Positions 1 to 11,900 of a DNA stretch of 64,000 nucleotides are shown in pieces. Source of the DNA: Botrytis cinerea B05.10 (taxonomy: Eukaryota > Ascomycota > Leotiomycetes > Helotiales > Sclerotiniaceae); the NCBI RefSeq assembly GCF_000143535.2, contig NC_037320.1, positions 682,001-746,000 on the forward strand, written 5' to 3'. The position numbers and the translations under genes are program-made. The notes under the pieces were generated by a model that searched no databases, had not been told where the DNA came from, and saw nothing but the letters and a program-made list of their open reading frames with translations. How positions within the stretch are numbered: position 1 is the first letter of the stretch; every line of letters starts with the position of its first letter.

Positions 1-695
1 AGGAAAAGCCATGGAGATCCTACCGTGCTCATTAACAACGCCGGAATTGGTACTCTCCTGCCCATCTTAGAAGGCAGTGAAGAACAAACCCGAAAAACGT
101 TCGAGGTTAATACGGTATCCCATTTCTTTTTGGCCAGAGAATTCCTTCCAGCGATGATCAAGAAGAACCATGGTCACGTGGTGACAATTGCCTCTTTAGC
201 AAGCTACCTGGTGCACGCTGTCAATGTAGATTATTCCTGTTCGAAAGCCAGTGCTCTCGCCTTTCATGAAGGACTTGCATCAGAATTGAAGTCTCTATAC
301 AACGCACCTAATATCCGAACCACGTAAGTCCTCAAGTGTCCATCCACCTGACATTACCACCAGTATTCCGCACTCACAAAGGAAATAGTGTTGTCAATCC
401 AGGATGGGTTCGCACGCCATTGGCTGAGGATGTTATATCGCAAGCCGGCTTCAAAGATACATATCTCCAACCCGAAACCGTTTCAAATGCTGTTGTTGAT
501 CAAGTGTTGGCGGGTAGAAGTGGCCATATTATCTTACCTAAGAATATGAGCATCATGGGCACAATTAGGGGATGGCCATGGTGGCTCCAAACCTCGCTGC
601 GAAACAAGGTAGCTCTAGACTTAAGCTTTGGAAGCCAAACGCAGCCTCATCCAGCAGTACAAACCGGAAACGTGGCTCCGGCGGCATCCACGTAA
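1..695 (+). CDS. Short-chain dehydrogenase/reductase (SDR), 5' partial
   Basis: NAD(P)H-dependent oxidoreductase of the classical SDR family, probably acting on a lipid, retinoid-like or other carbonyl substrate. The gene runs off the left edge. Exon 1-323 opens in frame 1 and shows the structural NNAG motif, a catalytic Ser in IASLASY, and the catalytic Tyr/Lys pair in YSCSKAS. A 65-nt intron (324-388, GTAAGT donor, CTGAC branch point, AATAG acceptor) leads into exon 389-695. That exon begins with the family's NPGWVRT motif and ends at TAA 693-695. The N-terminal cofactor-binding TGxxxGIG segment lies outside the window. The substrate cannot be told from sequence. The splice join is supported because it restores the conserved PGWVRT region in frame. 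Confidence 0.88.
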
Positions 696-3600
696 ATGTC
701 CGCCTTGTTATCAACTTCCAGGAGTATTTTGTTTGTGTAAGGGAAGATTGACTTGGCGGGATGTTTTAGATGTTGTTCTATGTTACTCAGCGTTATCATC
801 GTGGTTATCGTGACGACGTTAACCATGTTCGGGATCTATAAGACTTGTTTATTGGCACAAGACGCTGTCGGCGAATTCTGTACTCCGTAGATTGTAAACA
901 CATATATCATACTCCACTCCACCTCGTTGTTGTGTGTGGTAAGCCAGTATGCATTTTATGCCCGGAAGAGCTCGAGGAGCCAATACCGGTTTAACCGTTA
1001 AATGACACATGCAACTATCCACAAACGCACACTAAACGTTACAAACGCGAGTTTTGATTCTAAAACAGGAGTATAGATTAGTAAATGCTCATCTTTACAA
1101 CACCATACCCACCACCGGAGCGCACCCAGAACCTCACCCCCTCCACCCCTCACCCTCTCACCCCCCCAAATTCAATACAACAACCAAGATCTAGATTCCC
1201 TCGTACCCTCCCCTTGAGGTCAAACGTCACTAATTCTTATTCCCCCATAAGCCACATACCGGGATATCCATCTAGAACCTGTGCAACTATCGAACCATAT
1301 ATCCACCCGTTTGCATTCCATGATTCCATTGCAAGCATATTCACGCATCACCGCACCCTATACTTGATTCGCACCAGCATCATGACAAGATTCAACCAAC
1401 CGGCATTGCTACCCATCAACCATGAAATTTCTTGCATGAAACCGCATTGACTTTTATGCACCTCTGTCTGCCGGGGCTGTCTGCCAGGTATCCCAGGCGT
1501 CTCCATTTGGCTGCCTGTGGAGAATCGAGGTGTGCACACGATAAACGGAGTACCGTATACAGTAAATTTGTCTGCGAAGGAAGCATGCTTACAGGATTAC
1601 GCGATGTGCAGGCCCGAGGTAGTAATTGCAGCAGTTGCAATGGGCGATATGTACGACCATGACATGTCCGCAACCCAAAATAGGACAACGCGAACAAGGG
1701 ATCCCCCTCCCTCAATGCCCCACCCTTGGAAAACGAAACGATTTCCTGGGCCCGGATCAGCGTACCGTGGATTTTGTCATGCAGATATATAGCTATTGCC
1801 ATTGTGCCAGTGTGCCAGTGTGCCAGTGATGCCAGTGATGCCGAGGAGGCATGTACGGTAGTGTCTCACACAGCCGTGGTGCAATGATTCATTAATGGAA
1901 AAAGTCTGGAGGGCACACCTCCACCAAAAAGCCAATACAGCCAGCATCGCCAAGTCCATTTGGTTATGGAAAGTTGTACCGGTACCTCACGCCAAATGCG
2001 CCACGGCCAGTGTGTGGAATTTTGGCAGTCCGCGCGATATCCGTTTACAGATTAGAGTTGGGGTGGAAAGGTTAGGTTGGAAGCGATAGCTTTTAGAATG
2101 GAAAGAAGGTTGGAATTGCTCAGCCGCAGAAGTTGTCCAGGTTTCATGATTTTCCGCTGTTGCCGCGAGGAATATTCTGAGGGAACCATATTTTCGGTGT
2201 TGAAATTGATAGACATTTTGTTTTTTTTTTGTTTTTTTTTGGGCTATGTGTACAATGTGATACGAGTGACGAGAAGGCTTTGAAAAACGTTTTTCCATTT
2301 TGTTTCTTTTTTGTTTCACTGCACGTAGACGTTGTAGGCTTGTTAATGGCTTTGAGTCAAACGGGACTTCTTTACTCGATTCATGGAGGATTTTCGTATG
2401 GTAGGTAAGCTGTCGATGGCTGCATATTGTGGATTCATAGATAGAGATAACCTTTTGGAATCTAGATACTAGATACGTGAATGCATCTCCAGTCTCTCTG
2501 ACATCTAGATTCTTGCATCTCGCCCATGCCAGTTCAATGCCGAATACTTTAGATCCTTTAGATACTTGGAATAAGCAATGAGGTCTCTCGTATATTCAGT
2601 TGATATCACATCGTGCCTAGTACTTACATTAACGTGATGTACACGAATGGAGTCCCTGTTGCGAGATCAGAAGCTCGTCGTATCACATTTGCGAATCTTC
2701 TCTCTCATACATGATGGATGGCTCACCGGTTCACAGAGCAGAGTCATGAATCCAACCACCACCCAACGAACAGAGTTTTGCCTCAAGCTCACCCACTCAT
2801 GATGGAGCGTTGGTCGTTGTCATTGACGCAAGTTTAATCTATCCATCACCCAGGGAGATGTAGATCCATTATTCATCATCCGCCACGATGCAATTCAATT
2901 GGTTCCTCTCAGCATTTATTCCCCCGCGGTCTTCGCGGTCAACTCCAAAAAATAGATCCTGGTATGGCTTGGTGGTAAAACTCAGCCCCAACTTCCAATA
3001 GTGTCCAACATCCAAGAAAGATGCTCGAGATCTGTCCGATTTCCGATGCTGTGTGAACCAATCACCGTGTCCATTGTACCTTGAATATATTAAATTTCAT
3101 CACGTACCTTACCTTACTTTCTGTACGAAATCCTCACTAATGAGCTAATGGATTAGCCCTCGATATCAACTTTTCAATGTGGTGACGAGATGTGACAGCC
3201 ACCCGTATCATATCGTACACAAATCCAAACACACGCGACACCAGATGTTCTCAATTCCAACTTGTGTGACTTGCGTGGATGGTATGATTCGTATTCCAAC
3301 CTTGAAGCGTCCAACTTTGCAGCTCCACGATTGCCAATCTCGACAGCACGGAGTAGGTGCTGTGCACACGGTCGAATCTACAGAGTGCTGCTGAGGATAC
3401 ATGGCACCTGGGCAAGCTTAACATGTAGTTTCCCCATATTTTTCAATACCTGCGAGTCTGCCACGGTCCTGGCCCTGGCCCTGTTCTGCTGTGAATGAAA
3501 GTATCCACTCGGAAACCACAAGCTACATATTCCGATACAAATCCATCAAGTCGCCCACACCATCCACCCACCATCCACACCTCCCACCTTACCGGCTTTC

Positions 3601-4761
3601 GTTCCATGATCCATGACAATCTGAATGATCACCAAGATCACAAATGACTGGATGCTGTGACTCCATCCGTCTTATCTTGCTTGTGTTGACGTTTCTCTCT
3701 GCCATCCCGTACATACGAGCCATCGCTCGCACTTACCTGACTCTAGATGCTCTATCCGTCCGACTCCGATAAACTTTCCACCCATTTCCCATTTCGGCCC
3801 AGGTGTTAGTTCTCGGATGACCTTCCCCCCCTTTCAACTTACGTTACACGGCTACCGCGTGTTGTCCTGTAAGCCGAGTTGCCACAATATCAAAATATGT
3901 GTCAAGGTCATACCTGTCTTGAATTAATAAAGATCTACTTAGATCATTTTCATGTCAAACTTTTTGCCCATCATTCCTAGTCTTTTCCACACATCTAATC
4001 AAGGGATTCCGGTTTGACGATTCCCCATGTCCACTCTCGTAATTCTAATACCATATACGCAATAGCTATGACCCGGACCGAGTGGACCATGAGTAAACCG
4101 GTCTATCAAGAATCAAGAGGCAATTAACCACAGCCATGGCCATGCATCTAGGTTGTAGCTTCTTATTCTCATTACCCAAGAAGATGAGGTGGTGAACAAT
4201 CATGGCTGAGCTTGAGGGCTTGAGCTCAGGCAAATTCTAACTCTCTGTTTTTCTGATAGTCCATAATGCCATAATTGATATGACATGACCGGATTGGTTC
4301 CATGATATTAAAGACCTTCCCAACCCGTGTAGCTGGGACTGATTTCTACCCCTTATCACATCTGTACTTATATTTTCATTTCTCTTTTTGCTTGAATCTA
4401 CCTGTCGTCCTACTTTTGTTGCAGATTTTGCAGCCTGAAGTCACACCAGTCCATACAAACATCTACACGACTTTCACAACGTCTTTGTCTCAATATTATC
4501 CATCACCCAGCTTCCAATTCTCTCGCTCACTTACATACGTCCACACATACGCTCACATATACGTAGCAATACGACCTACGCCTTATCACACAAACCAATC
4601 CCTCCACTAGGTAGCAAGGAAGAGTTTTTATTCATCTTTTAATCTATTCGACCAAGTTTTTTGATATATTTCTGCCTGCCCTCCTTCCCTGCTGCTGTAT
4701 ACTTCCTTTTCCCTATCCCAAAAAACAAAAGACTTTTGCTTTTTCGGTGTCTACAGTACAT
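696..4761. other. Intergenic spacer, about 4 kb, no gene recognised
   Basis: Open frames here are short, biased and mutually overlapping, and none shows a recognisable domain. Visible structure: a C-rich tract near 1105-1180, a short tandem repeat at about 1799-1842 (GCCAGT-type units), long T runs at 2220-2240, and a GGCCCT doublet at 3470-3482. From about 4300 to 4760 the DNA becomes pyrimidine-rich on the plus strand. That is typical of a fungal promoter or long leader and probably belongs to the gene starting at 4762. Confidence 0.6.
1799..1842. repeat. Short tandem repeat of GTGCCAGT-type units
   Basis: About five imperfect copies of an 8-10 nt unit containing GCCAGT follow each other in the spacer. 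No coding role was found. Confidence 0.7.
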
Positions 4762-6434
4762 ATGCAACGGCTCGGAATCGGCATCTTGTCAAATCTATCA
4801 ATCAAATATTCTCCGGATATGCAGGTGCAAACGCCACAGGCGCATGGATTATCGGGAATGCCTGCTCGGACTTCGATGAGTCGGTCTGGACCATCGTTGG
4901 GAAATTCTGGAATCTCTTTGGTGGATGGAAAGATGGAGGGTGATGCTGTGGGGGATATAAATAAATACTTCCCAATGGATTCGGAGGGAGCACAGTCTCA
5001 TACTTCCTCTCTCAATTCATCCTCAGCTTCATCATCAAGAGACAGTATACCATACCCGGACTTCAAATCTTTATCATCCATAGCCTTCGGAAAACAGAAC
5101 GGAAGCAATATGTTGGTCGCGGAGTCTCTCATCTTCTTTGCTACGGCATGCATCCTATATGTTCTCAGCTCTCAACGAAAGACTCATACACGACGTCCTC
5201 AGAATGGAAGTCATAAGAGGACTTCTTCTACAAACTCGCCATCAAACATTACAAAGTTCCTCCACAACCCTCTCGCCCAAATTTCCCACCTACTATCATG
5301 TAGCTCATCCACATCATCATCATCATCATCATCTATCTCTCTCCCCACTCCACCCCATCAACCACCCAAAACCCAACCCGGTCCTCAGAAACCCGCCTAT
5401 GCTCTCCCACCACTCAAGCCCACCTCTCCACATCCAACCTCAATGGGTCTCAAACGTCTCGACAAGTCCAATTGGCTCACCATCGACTCTACCTATCTCC
5501 CCGAGCATGAACTTCGCGCTTCACTTCTTGAAACACATGGACCATGCGTTTTGCAAGTCTTGCCCCCAGCCGTTCCAGCTACATACGAACTCCTCGAAAT
5601 GGTCATTGAGTTTCTCCTAGATCGGTATCCGGATGATTTCTCCCTCGTGGATGAAAACACAATCCTCAACAAGTTGACTGGGGAGACATCTATCATTGGA
5701 TCAAAATGTGAAAACCCACTTGAGACAGCAACTCGTCTCTGTATGGAAGACTTTAATATCCTATTACAAGATCCGTCAGAAGAAGATGGAGAATGGAACT
5801 TGATGGCTTCCGCCACCCTCTTTCCAGCAGGGTGGAAGTTGCAGGAGAGAATTGGTAGCAGTATGGCTGTACTACATAGGCCTGTGCCAGGGTGGAAAGA
5901 AAAGTTGGGAAAGAGTGTCAACCGGTAAGACTTACATGTTCCTTTTCCCCATCCCACATTTTTCAAGCTCCTTGAAATATGCAAACCCCCACATACTAAT
6001 CACCTCCCAGATACTTCACCCACCTCACACCCCGCACCTGCATGGAGCGCTCCAACATCTTCATTCAAACCACCCCCATCCTCTTCCAAGACATTCCAGA
6101 AGCACCCCCCTCACCCTCTTCCCCACTTGCCCCCTCGGACATCTACGTACGTCGCGAACGCCAAACCTTTACCCGACTGCCTAAATCCAACGCGGTGCTT
6201 TTTACAGTGCGCACGTATATGGAAAAACTGGTAGATCAAAACATCGCGGATATGGAAGCGATGGCGAAACAGATCAGAGGATGGGATGGAGATTTGGCGA
6301 AGTATAAGGGGGTGGATATTTGGGGGGATGTGACATTAGCGTATTGTGATGGGAAGGTGGAGGAGAAGCTGAGGGGGTTGAGGAGAGATTCTGGGATTGA
6401 TATGGGGTGTGAGGATGAAGTGGCCAAGTCTTAA
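4762..6434 (+). CDS. DUF3445-family protein with N-terminal membrane anchor
   Basis: Fungal member of the DUF3445 family, related to the heme-dependent oxidative N-demethylase alpha subunit; its biochemical role in fungi is unsettled. Exons 4762-5924 and 6011-6434 (86-nt intron, GTAAGA donor, CTCCCAG acceptor) give 528 residues. The first ATG of the long frame is 4762; 4819 is an alternative. Residues 1-115 are Ser-rich and low complexity, and about 117-138 is a single hydrophobic segment, so the protein is probably membrane-anchored. A poly-Ser run (about 182-196) is coded by an ATC microsatellite. The DUF3445 domain runs from about residue 233 to 500, with the HGPCVLQVLPP, QDPSEED, HRPVPGW and RERQTFTRLP segments. 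The second exon carries the ERQTFTRLPKS block that is the most conserved part of the fungal family, which confirms the splice. Confidence 0.82.
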
Positions 6435-6773
6435 TGGATAATAGGATGGATATACGTTCTGGAGTAATAATATTTGGGGTTTACATTTTTCAGGCTGGAT
6501 GGATGGATGGAGGGGTAGAGGGTGGTTCTTTTTTTTTTTCTTTTTCTTCTCAAAATGGCAATCGGAAAGGAAGAAGAAACGATGGAATAATGAGTCAACA
6601 CGATCACACGGTAACTTGGTAACGGGAGGACATCTGCTTTTACAAAAATTTACAAAATTTCGTGCGATACAGGAGCGATAGGGAAGGGATTAATTACAGG
6701 AAAAGAACAGAACTGTTTTATGAGGTACTTTTTTGCGTGCATTTTAATGCGTGGGCTTTAATATAGGGGACGA

Positions 6774-6842
6774 GGGAGAGAGAGAGAGAGGTTAGATAGA
6801 GGAGAGGAGAGGAGGAGAGGAGAGGAGAGGAGAGGAGAGGAG
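6774..6842. repeat. Purine microsatellite (GA)n / (GGAGA)n
   Basis: A GAGAGAGA run followed by about ten GGAGA units, interrupted once by GGAG. Confidence 0.9.
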
Positions 6843-7102
6843 ATGAGGAATAAGAAGATCAAAAATTGGAGAAGATTAATAAGACACTTGTCTACCTACC
6901 TTGTACTTGATTCAAACATGTATACATATATCAAAATAAAAAGATCGATAGAAGAATCCTCAAAGCTGGGAGGGGAGGGGAGGAGAGTAGTGTAATGTAA
7001 TTTGATATGATATCATAAGACATTATATTATGTATTGATCTCTCATCTTGTCGTATCTCTCAACATCTCATGTTATGTTTACAGAATAGACATCTCAATA
7101 TC

Positions 7103-7152
7103 CATATCATATCATATCATATCATATCATATCATATCATACATATCATATT
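7103..7152. repeat. Pentanucleotide microsatellite (ATATC)n
   Basis: Eight to nine uninterrupted copies of a 5-nt ATATC unit, followed by a degenerate CATAT end. Confidence 0.9.
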
Positions 7153-7351
7153 ATGATACAACCCCACCACATGAAATAACAATATTAAAATACATAGCAT
7201 TGCATGCGCGCTCACGATGTATACCTATCTGTGTACTCGTAGCAGTGAGATATTGATGATAGGTCCTCGAAGATAGTATATACTGCACTTGACCGGGTAC
7301 GTGGTAATGTACCTACCATGTGATTGCAGAAGTGATACATCATTTACACAG

Positions 7352-7378
7352 GTGATGTGATGTGATGTGATGTGATGC
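7352..7378. repeat. Pentanucleotide microsatellite (GTGAT)n
   Basis: About five copies of GTGAT in the 3' spacer. Confidence 0.85.
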
Positions 7379-7606
7379 GACGTGAATAGAATAGGTAGGA
7401 ATGAATGCTGTTTCTCTATTTATCACATTTTCTACAGGGAGAGAAGAGAGGATAGGATTAAAGATCTCGCGTAGTGCGTGGTAGGGTATAGAAATACATG
7501 TACGAGATACATATCGAACGATGCACCATCTTCATGTTATTCCATTTCATCTCACTAGTTTCTTAAATCTTGCTTTGACGAGTAAATCCATGAAGTTAAT
7601 TATTTC

Positions 7607-7636
7607 TTGATTTTGATTTTGATTTTGATTTTGATT
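7607..7636. repeat. Hexanucleotide microsatellite (TTGATT)n
   Basis: Five copies of a 6-nt TTGATT unit just beyond the stop codon of the minus-strand gene ending at 7719, probably in its 3' untranslated region. Confidence 0.85.
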
Positions 7637-7718
7637 ACAATTCCATTTCATGCATCCTAAACGCTTATACGATACCGATGATTCCACCCAAATGCTAATA
7701 ATACAATTCCTCAAACCC

Positions 7719-8972
7719 TTACCATCTCTTTTGATCTCCACCACTACTGAAATCTCCTCCCCTCCTTTCCTTTTCAACCCTAGCGTCGAATTCTTTCTGT
7801 GCTTCTACTTGGGCTAGATTTCTCTCCTCTTCTGTCTTGGAAAATGCAAAGCTATCTGCACTCGAGGTGCCATCACTCGATGCTTTAGGTGTCTTGTTTT
7901 GTACTGTTGCCCATCCAGATCTTGGTGGCTGTGATGAGGTGGTAGTGGAATTGGAAGTTGGTTTTTCGCCACGGCGAATGCGATCCCATGCTGAACCTGT
8001 TTGTCTAGAAGATTGGGGTGTTGTTGGTTCGGTGTCCATTCCTTGGCCATTGGTGGGTGAAGCATCATCGAACAAATCGAATGGCTTCTCTTCTTCTTGT
8101 GCTGGGGCTTGTGCAGGAACTGGTTTTCTCTGTGGCCAACTTTTCGTTTGTGGGATTGCTTGAGGGGTTGTCTGTGCAGATCCAGGGGCATTATCTTCTT
8201 CAGACCACTGCGCATCGCCAGTCGGGCTAGCATCATCATATCCTTGTGTATTTCGAGTCTGTGGCTGCGGTTGTCCTTGTCCTGGCTTCATAGGGGGTCT
8301 GGGAATCCCTGCAGGACTGGGGAGATTCTTCTGTTGTCTGGCAACTTCTTCTGATGTAGCCTTTACGACATCCTTCAATCGCGTATCGCCCATCTGTCCC
8401 ATGGCCCCAACACTAGCTGCATACCCCCCGAAAAGTAACTTTGATACAGTCGTTCCTATATAGGCATAACATAAACCTCTGAATGCATGCCAAGCAATTA
8501 GGGCTGGGGGTCCTTTGATATAGGGCATTTTCGCATGGGGAAAGACGCTTGAATTGAAAACCTCGAGGTTTGGTTGGTAGAATGGAAACCGAAAAGTAGG
8601 AGCCGTTTGGACTGCTCTGTATATGCCCGCGGATAAACCGGCAACAGGTGCAAATGAATTGATCCTAAGTATCTTCGCAGTATGAAACGCAAGGGCATCG
8701 ATTTCTTCTTGTCTGAGTGGACGTTGGGTGATTTTACTCGTATTCTGAATTCGGGCATTGATGATCTTGGTTAAAAAGGCATCATTGAACCCGAATAGAG
8801 GACCGAATAGTGGCAATGGTCGAGGTAGCTTACTGCCATCAATTCTGTATGTTTGAATACCGGCAGCTTGGCCTTGGCCGCGTTCCGAAGATGCATAAGG
8901 ATCGCTGTCGGAGGTAGGAACGGAGTCGAACGATCCGTTTGCCTCCTTGGATGAGGAGTTTTCAAGAACCAT
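7719..8972 (-). CDS. Conserved fungal hypothetical protein, hydrophobic core, disordered tail
   Basis: Intronless frame of 417 residues from ATG 8972-8970 to TAA 7721-7719. I do not recognise a named domain. Residues 1-45 are polar and acidic. About 46-190 form an ordered, partly hydrophobic region with well-spaced aromatic residues (LPLFGPLFGF, INSFAPVAGLSAGIY, IAWHAFRGLCYAYIG). That could be a membrane-associated or mitochondrial domain with one or two weak membrane segments. About 215-417 is Pro/Gln/Ser-rich and probably disordered, ending in a charged stretch (EAQKEFDARVEKERRGG). The clear two-part design and absence of stops over 1.25 kb argue for a real gene. Function is unknown. It is convergent with the DUF3445 gene. 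Confidence 0.75.
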   Translation of the reverse strand: MVLENSSSKEANGSFDSVPTSDSDPYASSERGQGQAAGIQTYRIDGSKLPRPLPLFGPLFGFNDAFLTKIINARIQNTSKITQRPLRQEEIDALAFHTAKILRINSFAPVAGLSAGIYRAVQTAPTFRFPFYQPNLEVFNSSVFPHAKMPYIKGPPALIAWHAFRGLCYAYIGTTVSKLLFGGYAASVGAMGQMGDTRLKDVVKATSEEVARQQKNLPSPAGIPRPPMKPGQGQPQPQTRNTQGYDDASPTGDAQWSEEDNAPGSAQTTPQAIPQTKSWPQRKPVPAQAPAQEEEKPFDLFDDASPTNGQGMDTEPTTPQSSRQTGSAWDRIRRGEKPTSNSTTTSSQPPRSGWATVQNKTPKASSDGTSSADSFAFSKTEEERNLAQVEAQKEFDARVEKERRGGDFSSGGDQKRW

Positions 8973-11900
8973 ATTAGCGAGGAAATCAATACTTTGAGGT
9001 AGGTAAAGGATTTAAGAAATCGGTGAGGGTAGTTGCAGACGTGTTGCCTCGTTCGTTGTGACACAAGCTCACAAAGGTGTTACCACGAATAATCTCACAG
9101 CAGCTCTTGGAAGAGCTCAAAATGAAGCTTGGATGTTGTGACGTCTTTCAATTTGCGGGCAAGATTTCGGTGGGTGTGGCTTTATCAATTTGTGGCGCGC
9201 GGGGTTGAATAAGGTTCTAGTTCTAGTGAAGTTTAGCCGTATTTCTATTTCCCTCCTGGCCTCATGCATTTCCAAGGTTCCCCCGATGTTATTCCAAATA
9301 CTTTGATATCAATGATACCTTCCCTATATTCCTCGAATGCTCTAGCTATTGCACGAATAACTCACTTGTACTCGTACGCTCTCCAGTGAAAAGTCTTCCT
9401 GAAGTACTCTTCAACAGCATTGATGTATCTATCACATTGTCAAGTAATCAACCAAGAAGTGTGGTATAATCTTGGTTCCGGGTACCCAGGACGAAGCAAA
9501 CGCATGAATTCTCAAGCGTGGTTTGCACAACAAGGGTGATAAGTATCCTTCAAGACTCCATGGAACCCGTTCTTGTGAGTTTTGATCTCGATCTTGGGGT
9601 TGCACGAACTTCCTGCTATCGTGATTCGTAGCCCTTCAAAGCTTCCCGCAGCTTAAGCTGGCAGCTATCCATCAAACCGCAGTAGTACCATCTGGCAATC
9701 GTCCGAGTGGACCACATATCACCACAATATCGAATTGCCTCATATTCGTACCTTGATTGCATGACTGCAGAGCTATTCTTCATTGGGCTCGATCAGGATG
9801 GGTTCATAGCCTCTCAAATAAGCCACCATGCACACATCATCGTGTATTCGTTGAAGTTCTGTCCAATGGAGTAAAAAGTGGGCGAAGTAACTACTTTATC
9901 TTTAGACATTTTTTGGTCTTCGATGTTATGCAAACAAGCCTCGAGAATGCAATGGTCGATTGATTGCATGACTTTTGATGAGACAACATCTCTCCAAGTA
10001 TCTGACACTTTCAAAGTTGAGAGGCCTGATGATCAATAGATGATTGGTCAATCAATTTCAGATTACTGATCATCTGATTGTGCAGTAAGAACTTTGATTA
10101 TATGGTCTTCATTGGGTCTTGATATACCCCCAGTATGTAATACATGATATTAAGATACTTAATTATTAGGTGGACAATACTTGAAATAGCTTCGCTCATA
10201 CCCTTGTGTGGCCAACAATACCCGCATGAAATATACATAAGTGGAATGTATCAACATATTTTCTCATCAAAACCAAAAATATACAAGGATATTGATTGCG
10301 AATTCATCAATTTGACATCTTCTGCAAACCTTTCGGCTGCTCAATCAACAGCTGCGGGCCGAGTTTGTCCCCTCCGTCTTCTCTTATCCAACATGATCTA
10401 CGCAGAAGATGGAAGATAAAAATGCCGTTCTCTACGCAGAGTGTAATCTTGGCATACGATCCCCTTTTGCTTGTTGGCTATCATCAACTCATTACTTATC
10501 ATTGTTGCGTTGTTGGGATTGGCCTGATATAAGATTATAATGTTGGTTCAGAGAGTAGTTCTTGAGATGATAAGATCAGATTTGGAAGTGAAACCTTATG
10601 TAGAAATAAAGGGTGAAGTACACACGAATGGTGGAACTTTTCTTGAGTATTGGGATGAGATGAACTCTGAGGCGAAGTAGTAGGACTTTCTTCCTCGGCG
10701 AAATGGACGAATTTTTCTCTCTCGAGCGTATTTATGTTTTCCTTGACGTAAATCGGGCTATGATATGCAAGCGGCCATACTCCATCCCTCATTTTCGAAC
10801 CATATTCGATACGTCGGTTCTCATGAGTGACCATTTGGCGCATTAACTTTAGACGAGCTTTCTCTACATGAACGAAATGACCGTAATGACCAAGACGCGA
10901 ACGCAATCAACATATGTCGATCTAAATTTGCCTTTCTCAGTGTGTTGATATTAAGTGGCGGAATTGTGTACGGACTGAGAAAATGAGTGGCTCTTTTCTA
11001 GGGATGGTGTTTTACGGCTGATCATAGGCAGAACAGGATATAGTATAGGGGATCCAAGGGCCCGGTTGTTTGTTGAACCCCATTTGCGTGCAGTGCTTCT
11101 TCTCTCACTTAGTGTACGATACACCGGGGAATGTTACCGTCAATTAATGTGATATTTGTTAAAACATCGGCGAACTTAGCGCTCTTATTTCTTCATGAGT
11201 ATGCGAGTGCCGAATTGATCTATGCTAGTGTGTAATGAGATTATGCGCTGGAGTCGCCTGATATTGGACTCTCGCCTCCTTGTTTTACAATTTTATGCCC
11301 TCGAAGTAAGAATAGCCTATTGCTCCCATTTTCTGCACAAGTGTTGTCCTTTTCGTTTATTAATAGTCCTTGTGAGATCTGCAAGATACTATGTCTCTAT
11401 ACCCTCCAGGAACTCGGGTAGGAATGGCAGCGTCGCGAGCTACGAAACCAATTCAGCCTAATATATACAGGAATACGTGGTTGTACCGCAGTAATAATTT
11501 CTGAGTAGATTGATTGTGAACTTTAAATATGGGAGCGCGAGACGAGATTCGAGAGGTATCTGTACAAGGCAATATGTAAGGACAATAATGATTCAAGGTC
11601 CTAGATTCAGGAACTATGATGACCGGTTACTATATTTTCTGGGTTTATGACGAATATGTATTATCCACTTGAGTTCCTCGAACTTGTATGAAAGGACCTG
11701 TGATCAAGTAATTCAGTTATGGACCGCCACTGTCTCAAAGTCTACTGTGTGAGTTCCAAATCATGATTGGTTCTATACTTGCCATCATTAGATCAGAGAC
11801 CGTTTCGCTGTTTATCTGTTCCAGATTAGGTTCTTTTGGTGATTTGTAGGTTACAAAGTTTTTTTTTTCACGCAGAGTTGAGCAAATAGTATAGTATGCC

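Larger units (their letters stand above)
6435..7718. other. Convergent 3' spacer rich in simple repeats
   Basis: This lies between two convergent genes and holds 3' untranslated DNA of both. It contains a T run (6529-6545), a purine microsatellite, an ATATC pentanucleotide array, a GTGAT array and a TTGATT array. No coding region was recognised. Confidence 0.65.

Noticed and set aside
1416..1802. 128-codon minus-strand frame in the left spacer
   Set aside because: Overlaps several equally long frames in other phases, has no domain, and composition changes with the local repeat.
5138..5620. 160-codon plus-strand frame inside the DUF3445 gene
   Set aside because: His/Pro/Ser low-complexity shadow of the microsatellite-bearing exon; the other frame carries the conserved domain.
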